Assembly: GCA_964640995.1 (NCBI GenBank)
Contig: CAZXJJ010000002.1
Span: 186,001-250,000, forward strand
Length of the DNA stretch: 64,000 nucleotides
From: JAAYUH01 sp964640995
GTDB taxonomy: Bacteria > Caldisericota > Caldisericia > B22-G15
Reading direction: 5' to 3'
Part shown: one piece after another, positions 1-7,979 of the stretch
How positions within the stretch are numbered: position 1 is the stretch's first letter
Layout of the letters: every line of letters begins with the position of its first letter
Translations under genes and position numbers: made by a program
Notes under the pieces: generated by a model
Database searches by the model: none
Told to the model about the DNA's origin: nothing
Seen by the model: only the letters and a program-made list of their open reading frames with translations

Positions 1-191
1 TCAACAACATAAGATTTACCTTTTTTTAATAAATTTATCTTCTCAACTGAAAGGTCATATCCAACTACATTAAAACCTCTATTTAAAATGACTCTTGCAA
101 GAGTTAATCCTACATAACCTAAACCAATTATCCCTATCTTTATTTCTCTATTTTTAATTTTATCTTTTAATTCTAAGAAATTCTCTTCCAT
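1..191 (-). CDS. Nucleotide-sugar dehydrogenase, N-terminal part (runs off the window)
   Basis: The minus strand encodes an NAD-binding Rossmann start with IKIGIIGLGYVGLTLARV and the following beta strand FNVVGYDLS. The GLGYVGL signature is typical of UDP-glucose / UDP-N-acetylmannosaminuronate dehydrogenases, which oxidise UDP-sugars to uronic acids for surface polysaccharide; the substrate cannot be told from the N-terminus. The start is placed at the ATG at 191, because an AAAGGA box at 203-208 lies 11 bases upstream; the in-frame ATG at 200 is only 2 bases from it. The first codons overlap the 3' end of enolase, which suggests co-transcription and coupling. Confidence 0.8.
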   Translation of the reverse strand, partial: MEENFLELKDKIKNREIKIGIIGLGYVGLTLARVILNRGFNVVGYDLSVEKINLLKKGKSYVV

Positions 192-1431
192 ATTTTGCAT
201 TATCCTTTAATTCCTCTTCTATTACTATTAATCTATTATATTTTGTAACTCTCTCTCCTCTTGCAGGTGCACCAGTTTTAATTTGAAAACTTTGTGTCGC
301 AACTGAGAAATCAGAGATAAATGTGTCGGAAGTTTCACCAGATCTATGAGAAATTATATAATTATATCCATATTTTCTTGCAATATTAATAACTTCAAGT
401 GTTTCTGTGAGAGTTCCAATTTGATTTAGTTTAATAAGAATTGCATTTGCAATACCATTCTCAATTCCAAAAAGAAACTTTTCTTTGTTTGTTACAAAAA
501 TATCATCTCCAACAATCTGAATTTTATCTTTAACCTCTTTTGTAAACATTTTCCATGATTCATAATCTTCTTCATCAAATGGATCTTCAATTGAAATTAT
601 TAGATATTTTTCAATTAATTTTAAATAATATTCTATTAAGTCATCTCCATTTATCTCTTTTCCTTCAAAAAAATACTTTCCATCTTTAAAGAAACTTGAT
701 GCAGCACAGTCAAGTGCTATAAAAATCTCTTCCCCTAACTTATATTTCGTCTTTTCAATTGCTTCAATAATGAGTTTAATTGCTTCTTCATTATTGCTTA
801 AAAAAGGAGAAAAACCACCTTCATCTCCAATTCCTACTGATAATCCTTTACTTTTCAAAACCTCTTTTAGTTTCATGTAAATTTCAGCACTTGCTTTTAT
901 TGAATCTTTAAAAGAGTTGAAACCATATGGTACTATCATAAATTCTTGAATATCAATGTTATTTTCTGCATGTTTACCACCATTTATGATATTTAAAAAT
1001 GGAACTGGAAGAACATTAGAGAATAATCCTCCAATATACCTATATAGAGGTATACCCAAAAATGCACTTGCTGCTCTTGCAACTGCAAGAGAAACTCCAA
1101 GAATTGCATTTGCACCAATATTACTTTTATTTTTAGTCCCATCTAAATTGATCATTCTTCTATCAATCTCTTCCTGATCTAAAACATCAATTCCTAAAAT
1201 TTCTGGTGCAATTAAAAGTTCAATATTTTTAATTGCTTTTTGAACTCCTCTTCCAAAAAATCTCTCATCCTCATCTCTTAATTCAACTGCTTCATATTTT
1301 CCTTTTGAAGCACCAGATGGAACTTGAGCAATGCCTTTAAAACCGGATATTGTTGTCACCTCAACTTCAAGAGTAGGATTTCCTCTTGAATCTAAAATCT
1401 CTCTTCCTTTAACCTCAATAATCTCTTCCAT
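160..1431 (-). CDS. eno: Enolase (phosphopyruvate hydratase)
   Basis: Full-length 423-aa enolase, the glycolytic enzyme interconverting 2-phosphoglycerate and phosphoenolpyruvate in the cytoplasm. Seen in the sequence: the N-terminal GREILDSRGNPTLEVEV block, the substrate loop around GANAILGVSLAVARA, metal-binding acidic residues in IALDCAAS, IEDPFDEED and VGDDIFVTN, the catalytic-lysine segment ILIKLNQIGTLTET and the signature SHRSGETSDTFI. The length is normal for the family. The start is supported by AAGGAGGG just upstream. The 3' end overlaps the next gene on the same strand by about 30 bases. Confidence 0.98.
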   Translation of the reverse strand: MEEIIEVKGREILDSRGNPTLEVEVTTISGFKGIAQVPSGASKGKYEAVELRDEDERFFGRGVQKAIKNIELLIAPEILGIDVLDQEEIDRRMINLDGTKNKSNIGANAILGVSLAVARAASAFLGIPLYRYIGGLFSNVLPVPFLNIINGGKHAENNIDIQEFMIVPYGFNSFKDSIKASAEIYMKLKEVLKSKGLSVGIGDEGGFSPFLSNNEEAIKLIIEAIEKTKYKLGEEIFIALDCAASSFFKDGKYFFEGKEINGDDLIEYYLKLIEKYLIISIEDPFDEEDYESWKMFTKEVKDKIQIVGDDIFVTNKEKFLFGIENGIANAILIKLNQIGTLTETLEVINIARKYGYNYIISHRSGETSDTFISDFSVATQSFQIKTGAPARGERVTKYNRLIVIEEELKDNAKYGREFLRIKR

Positions 1432-1448
1432 AAATTCCCTCCTTAAAT

Positions 1449-2228
1449 TTATGATTCAATTGCATAAATTGCAGCACCAATTGCTCCAATAATTTGAGGA
1501 TTTTTTGGTACATTAATTTTAACCTTGAGTATATCCTCAAGTGCTTTTACAACTCCTGAATTTTTTGCAACGCCACCTGTCATTGTAATCTCTTCTTCAT
1601 AATTTACTCTTTTTAAAAGTGTAACTGCTCTTTTTGCAACAGAATAGTTTAGTCCTTTTATTATATCTTCTTTTTTTACACCTTCATGAATAAGTGATAT
1701 TATTTCAGATTCAGCAAATACAGTGCAGATATTTGAAATTTCAATTAAATTATTTGACCTATCATGCAAAAGACCAAATTCATCAAGATCTATTTGAAGA
1801 GCATGAGACATAACCTCAAGAAATCTTCCTGTTCCAGCAGCGCATTTATCATTCATTACAAAATCAAGCACATTTCCCTTATCTCCAAGTTTAATTGCTT
1901 TACTATCTTGCCCTCCAATATCAATAATTGTTTTTGTTTTAGGAAATAAAAAGTATGCACCTTTTGCATGACAAGAAATTTCGGTTTTTGTTAAATCTGT
2001 GAAGTCAACACTTATTCTTCCATATCCAGTAGCAAGAATTTTTTCAATATCTTTTTTATCGAGTTTTTCTTCTTTCAAAATTTCACCAAGAAGGGAGATT
2101 GCAGTTTTATTTCCATTTGCTCCAGTAGGAGATATTTTATAATTTAATATTTCAATTTCACTCTCTTTTTTTATAAGAACAACTTTTGTTGCAACAGAAC
2201 CAATATCAACACCAAAATAATAACTCAT
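1449..2228 (-). CDS. 2-hydroxyacyl-CoA dehydratase activator (BadF/HgdC ASKHA ATPase)
   Basis: 259-aa ATPase of the BadF/BadG/HgdC family. Family knowledge: these homodimers carry one [4Fe-4S] cluster and use ATP to inject a low-potential electron into a 2-hydroxyacyl-CoA dehydratase or a double-cubane-cluster protein. Seen: the phosphate-1 motif FGVDIGSVATK at residues 5-15, phosphate-2 IIDIGGQDSK at 101-110, and the two cluster cysteines C129 (MNDKCAAGTGRF) and C168 (ISNICTVFAES), plus the adenosine-type GGVAKN near the end. Its start overlaps the stop of the upstream dehydratase-like gene by 4 bases. This tight coupling supports a shared system. Oxygen-sensitive by family. Confidence 0.93.
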   Translation of the reverse strand: MSYYFGVDIGSVATKVVLIKKESEIEILNYKISPTGANGNKTAISLLGEILKEEKLDKKDIEKILATGYGRISVDFTDLTKTEISCHAKGAYFLFPKTKTIIDIGGQDSKAIKLGDKGNVLDFVMNDKCAAGTGRFLEVMSHALQIDLDEFGLLHDRSNNLIEISNICTVFAESEIISLIHEGVKKEDIIKGLNYSVAKRAVTLLKRVNYEEEITMTGGVAKNSGVVKALEDILKVKINVPKNPQIIGAIGAAIYAIES

Positions 2229-3463
2229 CCTAATACCTCCAAAAAACCTTCAACTCTTGTTTTGATCTGTTCTTTTGGGAAATTAGTTTCATCAACAAGG
2301 TCTCCATCAATAATTATAGTTGGAATTCCTGAATTTATTAATTTTTTTCTTAAAAGATATGAACTTCCTGCTCCTTGTCTACATCCCCATTGATTAAAAA
2401 TAACAACTCCATCAATTTTATATTCATCTATAATTTGCATTGCGGTTTTATACCTTTCATCTAAATTAGAGAAAATTTTGTAATTAATTAATTTTTTTGC
2501 AATTGACCTAAATGGATCAATTTTATCAAACTCATCCCAATAGACATTACTTGTTTCTTCAAAAACAATAAAAGCACCTTTTTTATTTAAAAAATCAAAT
2601 AGGTCAACCTTGAAATATGGTCCAAGGTGCATCCAGTAAATTCTATTTTTTACCTTTATTCCAAAACCCTCTTCATATAGAAGTTTAAGTTTATCTCTTA
2701 AAAGTTTAAAGAAATCTCTACCATATTCTGAACCAAAAGCAGAAAAAATCATTCCAAGATATCCTAAAAATTTTCTTCCATCAATTAATATTCTCTTTTT
2801 TCTTAATTCATTTATCTCAATAAGATATTTTCTTGCTTCATTTGATAATTCAATCGCTTTCTCAAGAGTTTTAATTGGATTTTTTACTTTCAATTCCTTT
2901 GAAAGATATAAAAATATATCATAAAGTCTTTTTGAAAGGTAATTTATATTTTCATCATTTAATTCTTCTGGAATATCTATTACAATATACTCACCGCCAA
3001 ACATCTTTGAGATAAGATAAAAAGAGTGTACTGCTGAATGACATGGTTTATCAGTTGTTACAATGTAGTTTGGCTGTGGTAGAAACCCCATTTTTATAAG
3101 TCCAATTAAATTTCTATGTACACTACAATTATCTTTAGAAAATAAAATCTCATCACTTTCAAAAAGAGCGGAATTACTTATTCCAAAATTAGCACTTACA
3201 GCAGATGCAACCTCTGGAAGAATTGGAAATGTATTTAATGCAAAAAGTAGCTCAGTTGGTGTAAAAACATTTGTCATAATAACTTTACTTCCTTTGCTAA
3301 AATTTTTTTTAAATAATTCCAAAGAAAACCTGATAGAAACTTTACCAATTTCATCTGGTCTCAATATTTGGTTTAATACACCATAAACAAGTGGGTATAT
3401 GAATTTTTTTCTCAAAATTTTTTGAAAAAATTTAGGAGAGACTTTTGATAGCTCAAGTCTCAT
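2225..3463 (-). CDS. 2-hydroxyacyl-CoA dehydratase family subunit (HgdB/FldC-like)
   Basis: 412-aa protein of the 2-hydroxyacyl-CoA dehydratase D-component family. The three cysteines likely to hold the Fe-S cluster are C113 (DNCSVHRN), C141 (DKPCHSAVH) and C361 (NQWGCRQGAGSS); the C-terminal block IIIDGDLVDETNF and IKTRVEGFLEVL is diagnostic. It lies between the activator and a second family member, overlapping both by a few bases. The cysteine spacing and the weak PTELLFA version of the family's PxELI motif differ from its partner, so the two look like unequal subunits. The substrate is unknown. No CoA-transferase gene is nearby, so a double-cubane-type reductase is an alternative to a fermentative dehydratase. 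Confidence 0.85.
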   Translation of the reverse strand: MRLELSKVSPKFFQKILRKKFIYPLVYGVLNQILRPDEIGKVSIRFSLELFKKNFSKGSKVIMTNVFTPTELLFALNTFPILPEVASAVSANFGISNSALFESDEILFSKDNCSVHRNLIGLIKMGFLPQPNYIVTTDKPCHSAVHSFYLISKMFGGEYIVIDIPEELNDENINYLSKRLYDIFLYLSKELKVKNPIKTLEKAIELSNEARKYLIEINELRKKRILIDGRKFLGYLGMIFSAFGSEYGRDFFKLLRDKLKLLYEEGFGIKVKNRIYWMHLGPYFKVDLFDFLNKKGAFIVFEETSNVYWDEFDKIDPFRSIAKKLINYKIFSNLDERYKTAMQIIDEYKIDGVVIFNQWGCRQGAGSSYLLRKKLINSGIPTIIIDGDLVDETNFPKEQIKTRVEGFLEVLG

Positions 3464-4520
3464 TTAACATCTCCATGAATGCCTCAATTCTTGTTCTAAT
3501 TTGTCCTTTAATATTCATAGAGTAATCATCTTCAATTATAAGCAAAGGAATATTTTCTTTATTTAATCTTTCTTTAATTAAAGGTATGTAAAAATTAAGA
3601 GGATCACAATATTTCAAATTATAAACTATAACTCCTTTTAAAGAGAGTTCTTTAAATCTTTTTATAATATTTTCAATTTTCTCCTCTAAAACTCTCCTTC
3701 TAACACATCCCTCTCTTTGCAAATAATATTTTGCTAGGGTATAAATTGGGTCTAATGAATAATCATTAACTAATTCTAAATTTTTATAACCAAAGCATGA
3801 GTCATCATAAAAAATCTCATAACCTAATGATTCTACATACTCTATAAAACTTAATGGAAAAATGGTTGAAAAAAGATAAAATTTTTCTTTTTTTTCTATT
3901 TTAATTTCATTTTCTATTTTGATATTTATTTTCAAGAAATCTTCAATATCAATAGTTTGGAAAATTAAATTTAAATAAAATCCTAATAGTGTTGAATTGT
4001 ATTTTTTAAATTCTTCTATGGTACTTTTTAATTTTTTTCTCCCTTCATTAAATAACTCAATAGATTTAATTAACTTTTCAAAATCTAAAGTATTATTTAA
4101 ATCTTTGAAGAGTCCTTCAAATTGTAATTTCAAAAAGTTAATATCACTTTCTTTTTCATTGAATGGTATTTTTAAATAATAACTCTTATTAAAAAAATCT
4201 AACTCTTTATAAATTTCATAAACTCTTCTTGAAGAATCACATCCATCTGTAAATATGAACCTTTTGTCTCTTAAATTGTTCTTAATTGAAAATTCAATTG
4301 TACTCTTTAAATATGGACAAATATATTTTGGTGAAACTTCATCAGAATAAACAAATTGGGTTGAATCAGTTACAAATCTTACGGGTCTAAAATTTGAAGC
4401 ATGAATTATTTCAACTGGTACATATGAACAAAAATAAAAAATTGATTTATCATTATTCAAATTATTTTTAAAATTTTCTATGTAAAAACTTTTAATCTCC
4501 TCTAAATCTTTAAAATTCAT
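3453..4520 (-). CDS. 2-hydroxyacyl-CoA dehydratase family subunit (HgdA/DCCP-like)
   Basis: 355-aa second member of the family and first gene of the three-gene cluster. Seen: CSYVPVEIIHASNFRPVRF at residues 31-49, the typical cysteine plus PxEIIxA(A)G motif, further cysteines C68 (ICPYLKS) and C94 (TDGCDSSRR), and one in LKYCDPLNF near residue 310. The C-terminal IIEDDYSMNIKGQIRTRIEAF block is shared with its neighbour. It overlaps the next gene by 11 bases. By family knowledge such heterodimers eliminate water from 2-hydroxyacyl-CoA, or, in double-cubane proteins, reduce small molecules at very low potential. Which of these applies here is not visible. Confidence 0.85.
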   Translation of the reverse strand: MNFKDLEEIKSFYIENFKNNLNNDKSIFYFCSYVPVEIIHASNFRPVRFVTDSTQFVYSDEVSPKYICPYLKSTIEFSIKNNLRDKRFIFTDGCDSSRRVYEIYKELDFFNKSYYLKIPFNEKESDINFLKLQFEGLFKDLNNTLDFEKLIKSIELFNEGRKKLKSTIEEFKKYNSTLLGFYLNLIFQTIDIEDFLKINIKIENEIKIEKKEKFYLFSTIFPLSFIEYVESLGYEIFYDDSCFGYKNLELVNDYSLDPIYTLAKYYLQREGCVRRRVLEEKIENIIKRFKELSLKGVIVYNLKYCDPLNFYIPLIKERLNKENIPLLIIEDDYSMNIKGQIRTRIEAFMEMLNET

Positions 4521-4590
4521 AATAAATATTATAACCTAATTTTTTGTGGTATATTTAAAAAGATAATTTAAAAATAAAAAAGGAGGAAAG

Positions 4591-5340
4591 ATGAAAGCAA
4601 TAGTTGTTTTAAGACCATCTATGTCAAAAAGATTAATCGCTAAAGGTGTTAAAGAACTTTTAAACTCAATGGGTGTTTTAAATAAAGGAATTATTTTTAT
4701 TGGTTTGGGCTCAACAAATGGATTCATTGTTGAAGAACTTCTTGGAAAAAATTTTGAAAAAGAAAAATATATGGCAGGATATATTGGTGATTGCAAACTA
4801 TCTGTTTTAGATAAAGAAATAAGATTGAATCCAATAATCTTAATTGATGGTAAACTTTCTGAAGAGAATCCAGATGAAGTTGTAAAAAGAATGGGAAAAA
4901 ATGATGTTTTTATAAAAGGAGCAAATGCTATTGACCCACAGGGAAACATTGGAGTTATTGTTGCAGATAAAAGTGGTGGAACAGTTGGAAGGTACATTGG
5001 AACTGTTCTTACAAGAGGAGTCAAGTGGATTGCACCAGTTAGTATGGGTAAACTTATACCAGATGTAGTTGAAGCATCTTATTTTGCAAAAATAGAAGAA
5101 ATTGATTTAAGCATGGGGCTTCCATCTGCAATATTTCCAATTGTAAATGCTTTACCTTTTACAGAAATTGATGCGCTTGATATTCTTTTTGAAGTTGACG
5201 CAACTCTTCTTGCAAAAGGAGGACTTTGGGAGGATGAAGGTTCAATTGTTCTTGGAATTGAAGGTGAAGATGAAAATGTAAAGAAAGCATTTGAATATAT
5301 AGAATCAATAAAAGAGGAAAAATTACCAAAGCATAAATAA
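4591..5340 (+). CDS. Conserved protein of unknown function, possibly NagB/RpiA/CoA-transferase-like fold
   Basis: 249-aa soluble protein with no signal peptide or membrane segment. I do not recognise the family with certainty. Glycine-rich segments at FIGLGSTNGFIVEELLG, VFIKGANAIDP and ADKSGGTVGRYIG look like the phosphate-binding loops of ribose-5-phosphate isomerase / NagB / CoA-transferase type folds, but the overall similarity is only an impression. AGGAGG directly precedes the ATG. It is monocistronic, divergent from the dehydratase cluster across a 70-base gap and convergent with the following secreted-protein gene. An opposite-strand ORF here is a shadow. Confidence 0.6.
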   Translation: MKAIVVLRPSMSKRLIAKGVKELLNSMGVLNKGIIFIGLGSTNGFIVEELLGKNFEKEKYMAGYIGDCKLSVLDKEIRLNPIILIDGKLSEENPDEVVKRMGKNDVFIKGANAIDPQGNIGVIVADKSGGTVGRYIGTVLTRGVKWIAPVSMGKLIPDVVEASYFAKIEEIDLSMGLPSAIFPIVNALPFTEIDALDILFEVDATLLAKGGLWEDEGSIVLGIEGEDENVKKAFEYIESIKEEKLPKHK

Positions 5341-5360
5341 TAGAGATTAAAATATTAAAA

Positions 5361-6635
5361 TTAATAACTTGGATATGTAATAGTTATTAATTTTGAATTA
5401 GGGTCCCAATCTACTTTACATCCAAGATTTTCTGCAACAAATCTTATAGGAAGCATAGTTCTTCCTTGAATAATAAGAGGAACTACCTTAGGATTATTTG
5501 GGTCAATAGGGGTTTCAAGTCCATTTACTCTTCCCTTATTTTTATTAATCCAGAGTTCTATAACTTTTTCTTTAAGGGAGATAGTAACTTTCTTTTCATT
5601 TGGGTCCCAATTTATTTCTGCTCCTAATGGTTCTGCTACATATCTTATTGGTAAATAAATTCTTCCTTCAATGATTATTGGGGAGACATCTATTGTTTGA
5701 GAAGAGTAATTTATATACATTGTCTTACTTCCTATTTGAAGTTTAAGGATTTTTCTTTTTATGTAAGTTACTTTATAAACTTGTTCTTTTTCATTATCTA
5801 ATTTATCAACTACTTTAAATCTTAACTCATTATCCCCTTCTTTTAAAAGAACATAAGTTTCAAAATTTCCTAGGTTATCAAGTTTTAACTCAATATTATT
5901 AATTGATGCATTTCTTACACCAACTCCTTCATCATAAATTTTACCCACAACTTTTAAATTCTCATCATAAGTTTCAAGAGGCAATTTTACATTTAATTTT
6001 GGTGGTGTTTTATCAAGAAAAACAATTAAATTATATGTTGATATATTTCCTCTATTATCCTCAGCTGATATAATAAATTCATTTTTACCTTCTTTTAATT
6101 TATAATTAGCATCAAAAGATGAACATCCACACTGGTTAATTTTGACTCCATTCACTAAAAGATCTTTGAGTCCGCTCATATTATCCCTTACACCAATTAA
6201 AATATATAAATTTTCATCATTTGTGTAAAAATTATTTTGTTCAGGTTTTACTATTCTTAATTCTGGTGGTTTATCATCAATAATTTTAATTGATACTATA
6301 TTTGATGGTTCAGAATATTTTTCATCTTTATCAACAGATTTAACCATATAAAAATATGTTTTATCTAAAAAAATTGAATAATCAAGAAAATACATCTGAT
6401 CTTTGTTATAAGTTTTTCCTATATAAACTAAATTTTTATCATTTTCACCTCTATAAACTTCAAAATATTGAATTGTATCATCTTGTTTTTCTATCTCCCA
6501 AGTAATTCTAACCTTATAATCTTCCTGAATTGCTTTAACATTAATAGGTTTTGCAGGATATGATTTTGAAAATAAATTTTCACCTATAAAAATTGTTGAT
6601 AGTAAAATTAAAAAAATAATAACTCTTTTAATCAT
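5361..6635 (-). CDS. Secreted FN3 / Ig-like protein with two copper-amine-oxidase-N stalk domains
   Basis: 424-aa exported protein. Residues 1-23 form a signal peptide (KRVIIFLILLSTIFIG core). A fibronectin-III-like domain follows at about 25-125 (KAIQEDYKVRITWE), then about two Ig-like repeats at 125-300 carrying DNMSGLKDLLVNG and VVDKLDNEKEQVYKV. The C-terminus holds two copies of the 'copper amine oxidase N-terminal' stalk domain, seen as INWDPNEKKVTIS and VDWDPNSKLITI, each preceded by LPIRYVAE or LPIRFVAE. Such domains are structural surface modules in anaerobic thermophiles and Clostridia; no catalytic domain is present. The gene overlaps the end of arsC by 8 bases. Confidence 0.85.
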   Translation of the reverse strand: MIKRVIIFLILLSTIFIGENLFSKSYPAKPINVKAIQEDYKVRITWEIEKQDDTIQYFEVYRGENDKNLVYIGKTYNKDQMYFLDYSIFLDKTYFYMVKSVDKDEKYSEPSNIVSIKIIDDKPPELRIVKPEQNNFYTNDENLYILIGVRDNMSGLKDLLVNGVKINQCGCSSFDANYKLKEGKNEFIISAEDNRGNISTYNLIVFLDKTPPKLNVKLPLETYDENLKVVGKIYDEGVGVRNASINNIELKLDNLGNFETYVLLKEGDNELRFKVVDKLDNEKEQVYKVTYIKRKILKLQIGSKTMYINYSSQTIDVSPIIIEGRIYLPIRYVAEPLGAEINWDPNEKKVTISLKEKVIELWINKNKGRVNGLETPIDPNNPKVVPLIIQGRTMLPIRFVAENLGCKVDWDPNSKLITITYPSY

Positions 6636-7050
6636 TTAAACCTCCAAATTTTTCTAAAGTATACTCTTTAATTTTATCTCTTACTTCTCTAAATTTATTT
6701 AATTTCTCTTCTTTGCTTCCTTCAAATGAAGAAGGGTCTTCAAAACTATTGTGAAGGTATTCTTTAGCACCTGGAAAGAAAGGACAATTCTCTTTTGCAT
6801 TATCACAAACAGTTACAACATAATCAAATTTTTCTCCTTTAAACTCTAAAACACTTTTTGATCTATGTTTTGAAATATCAATTCCAATCTCTTCCATGAC
6901 TTTAATTGCAAAGGGATTTACAGAGGTTGGTTTAGTTCCTGCACTAAAACCTATAAATTTATCTTTCAAATAAAAATTAATAATTCCCTCAGCCATTTGA
7001 GACCTTGCAGAATTATGTGTACATATAAATAAAATTTTCTTTTTCTCCAT
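6628..7050 (-). CDS. arsC: Arsenate reductase, thioredoxin-coupled (LMW-PTP fold)
   Basis: 140-aa protein with the P-loop FICTHNSARSQMAEG. Cysteines sit at residues 10, 82 (VTVCDNAKE) and 89 (ENCPFFPG), the same triad used by the pI258-type ArsC, which reduces arsenate to arsenite through a disulfide cascade with thioredoxin. This separates it from ordinary low-molecular-weight tyrosine phosphatases, which lack C82 and C89. An arsenite efflux gene is not adjacent. The split permease at 24839-25866 has a related permease type but lies 18 kb away. Confidence 0.9.
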   Translation of the reverse strand: MEKKKILFICTHNSARSQMAEGIINFYLKDKFIGFSAGTKPTSVNPFAIKVMEEIGIDISKHRSKSVLEFKGEKFDYVVTVCDNAKENCPFFPGAKEYLHNSFEDPSSFEGSKEEKLNKFREVRDKIKEYTLEKFGGLND

Positions 7051-7052
7051 CT

Positions 7053-7340
7053 TTAATTTATTATATAAATTTTCTTTTTATATACTAAAATGCTAATTAT
7101 TATTGTTAAATAATGATTAAGAAAAAGAAAGAATGATCCACCAAAAATAATTAAATAGTAAATTTGATTTTTTGTTAAGGTATATTTTAAATTTAACATT
7201 ACTCGAATATTTACTCCTGTAAAAGGATCCTTTATAGCTATATAACCTGAGATGGAGAACATTATAAATAGTAAGAGAAACATTAAAGGAAAAAATAGAA
7301 AAATTAATATTTTAAAAACTAAATCAATGAATTGATTCAT
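7053..7340 (-). CDS. Small membrane protein of unknown function
   Basis: 95-aa protein with two strongly hydrophobic segments: residues 8-33 (FKILIFLFFPLMFLLLFIMF) and about 60-88 (YYLIIFGGSFFLFLN and following). Between them is a polar loop containing IKDPFTGVNIRVML. It overlaps the upstream mntP by 4 bases and is followed 2 bases later by arsC, so the three are probably one transcript. No family is recognised. It could be a small accessory membrane subunit or a lineage-specific protein. Confidence 0.6.
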   Translation of the reverse strand: MNQFIDLVFKILIFLFFPLMFLLLFIMFSISGYIAIKDPFTGVNIRVMLNLKYTLTKNQIYYLIIFGGSFFLFLNHYLTIIISILVYKKKIYIIN

Positions 7341-7915
7341 AAAATATGTTCTAATAAAATTTTAATTCCTATTGAAATTAATATCAATCCACCCAAAATT
7401 TCTGCTCCTTTTTTAAAGATTTTACCCAATAAAAAACCAGAATAAACTGAAATCATAGTTAATGTAAAAGTTGTAATACCTATAAAAATTGATGGGAATA
7501 AAATTTTTGTTTTAAGAAGAGAAAGAGAAATACCAACTGCAAATGCATCAATACTTGTTGCTATTGAAAGAAAGAGAAGTGTAATGAATCTATCTGTATT
7601 TATTTTGTTTTCACAATCATTTTTGAAGCTTTCAAAAATCATTTTTGCACCAACAAAAATTAATATAAAAAAGGCAACCCAATGATCATAATCTTTAATA
7701 AAACTCAAAAGTTCTCTTCCAATTAAATATCCAATAAACACCATTCCAAATTGGAAAAAACCAAATGAGAAAGAAATTTTTAAAGGATAATAAAAATTAA
7801 ATTTTTTCTTGGTAATTCCACATGAAAGACCAACTGCAAAAGCATCCATAGAAAGTGCTATTCCAATCAATAAAATTGAAATTAATGTTAAACTGTCTCC
7901 ATTTAAACTTATCAC
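7337..7915 (-). CDS. mntP: Manganese efflux pump MntP
   Basis: 192-aa, six-helix membrane protein of the MntP (YebN) family, which exports Mn2+. The family's internal duplication is plain: the first half has LIGIALSMDAFAVGLSCG and the second half SIATSIDAFAVGISLSL, each with the conserved acidic residue in SMDA/SIDA. The length fits the family. It is the first gene of a minus-strand run with a small membrane protein and arsC, suggesting a metal or metalloid stress group. The riboswitch (yybP-ykoY type) known upstream of some mntP genes is not visible in the 64 bases before the start. Confidence 0.92.
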   Translation of the reverse strand: MISLNGDSLTLISILLIGIALSMDAFAVGLSCGITKKKFNFYYPLKISFSFGFFQFGMVFIGYLIGRELLSFIKDYDHWVAFFILIFVGAKMIFESFKNDCENKINTDRFITLLFLSIATSIDAFAVGISLSLLKTKILFPSIFIGITTFTLTMISVYSGFLLGKIFKKGAEILGGLILISIGIKILLEHIL

Positions 7916-7979
7916 TCTTTTTTTCCTTCCTCTTTATAATTCACTTTATTATTATATAATTTTTAAAGGAGAGTTTATA

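Noticed and set aside
4536..5024. Long minus-strand ORF opposite the unknown protein at 4591
   Set aside because: Shadow of the plus-strand gene: it has proline/serine-rich low-complexity translation and no ribosome binding site.
7809..7979. Upstream extension of the large membrane protein
   Set aside because: It would overlap mntP in the opposite strand, and a strong AAAGGAGAG plus signal peptide mark the ATG at 7980.
7916..7979. Manganese riboswitch (yybP-ykoY) before mntP
   Set aside because: The gap is too short and shows none of the conserved loops.
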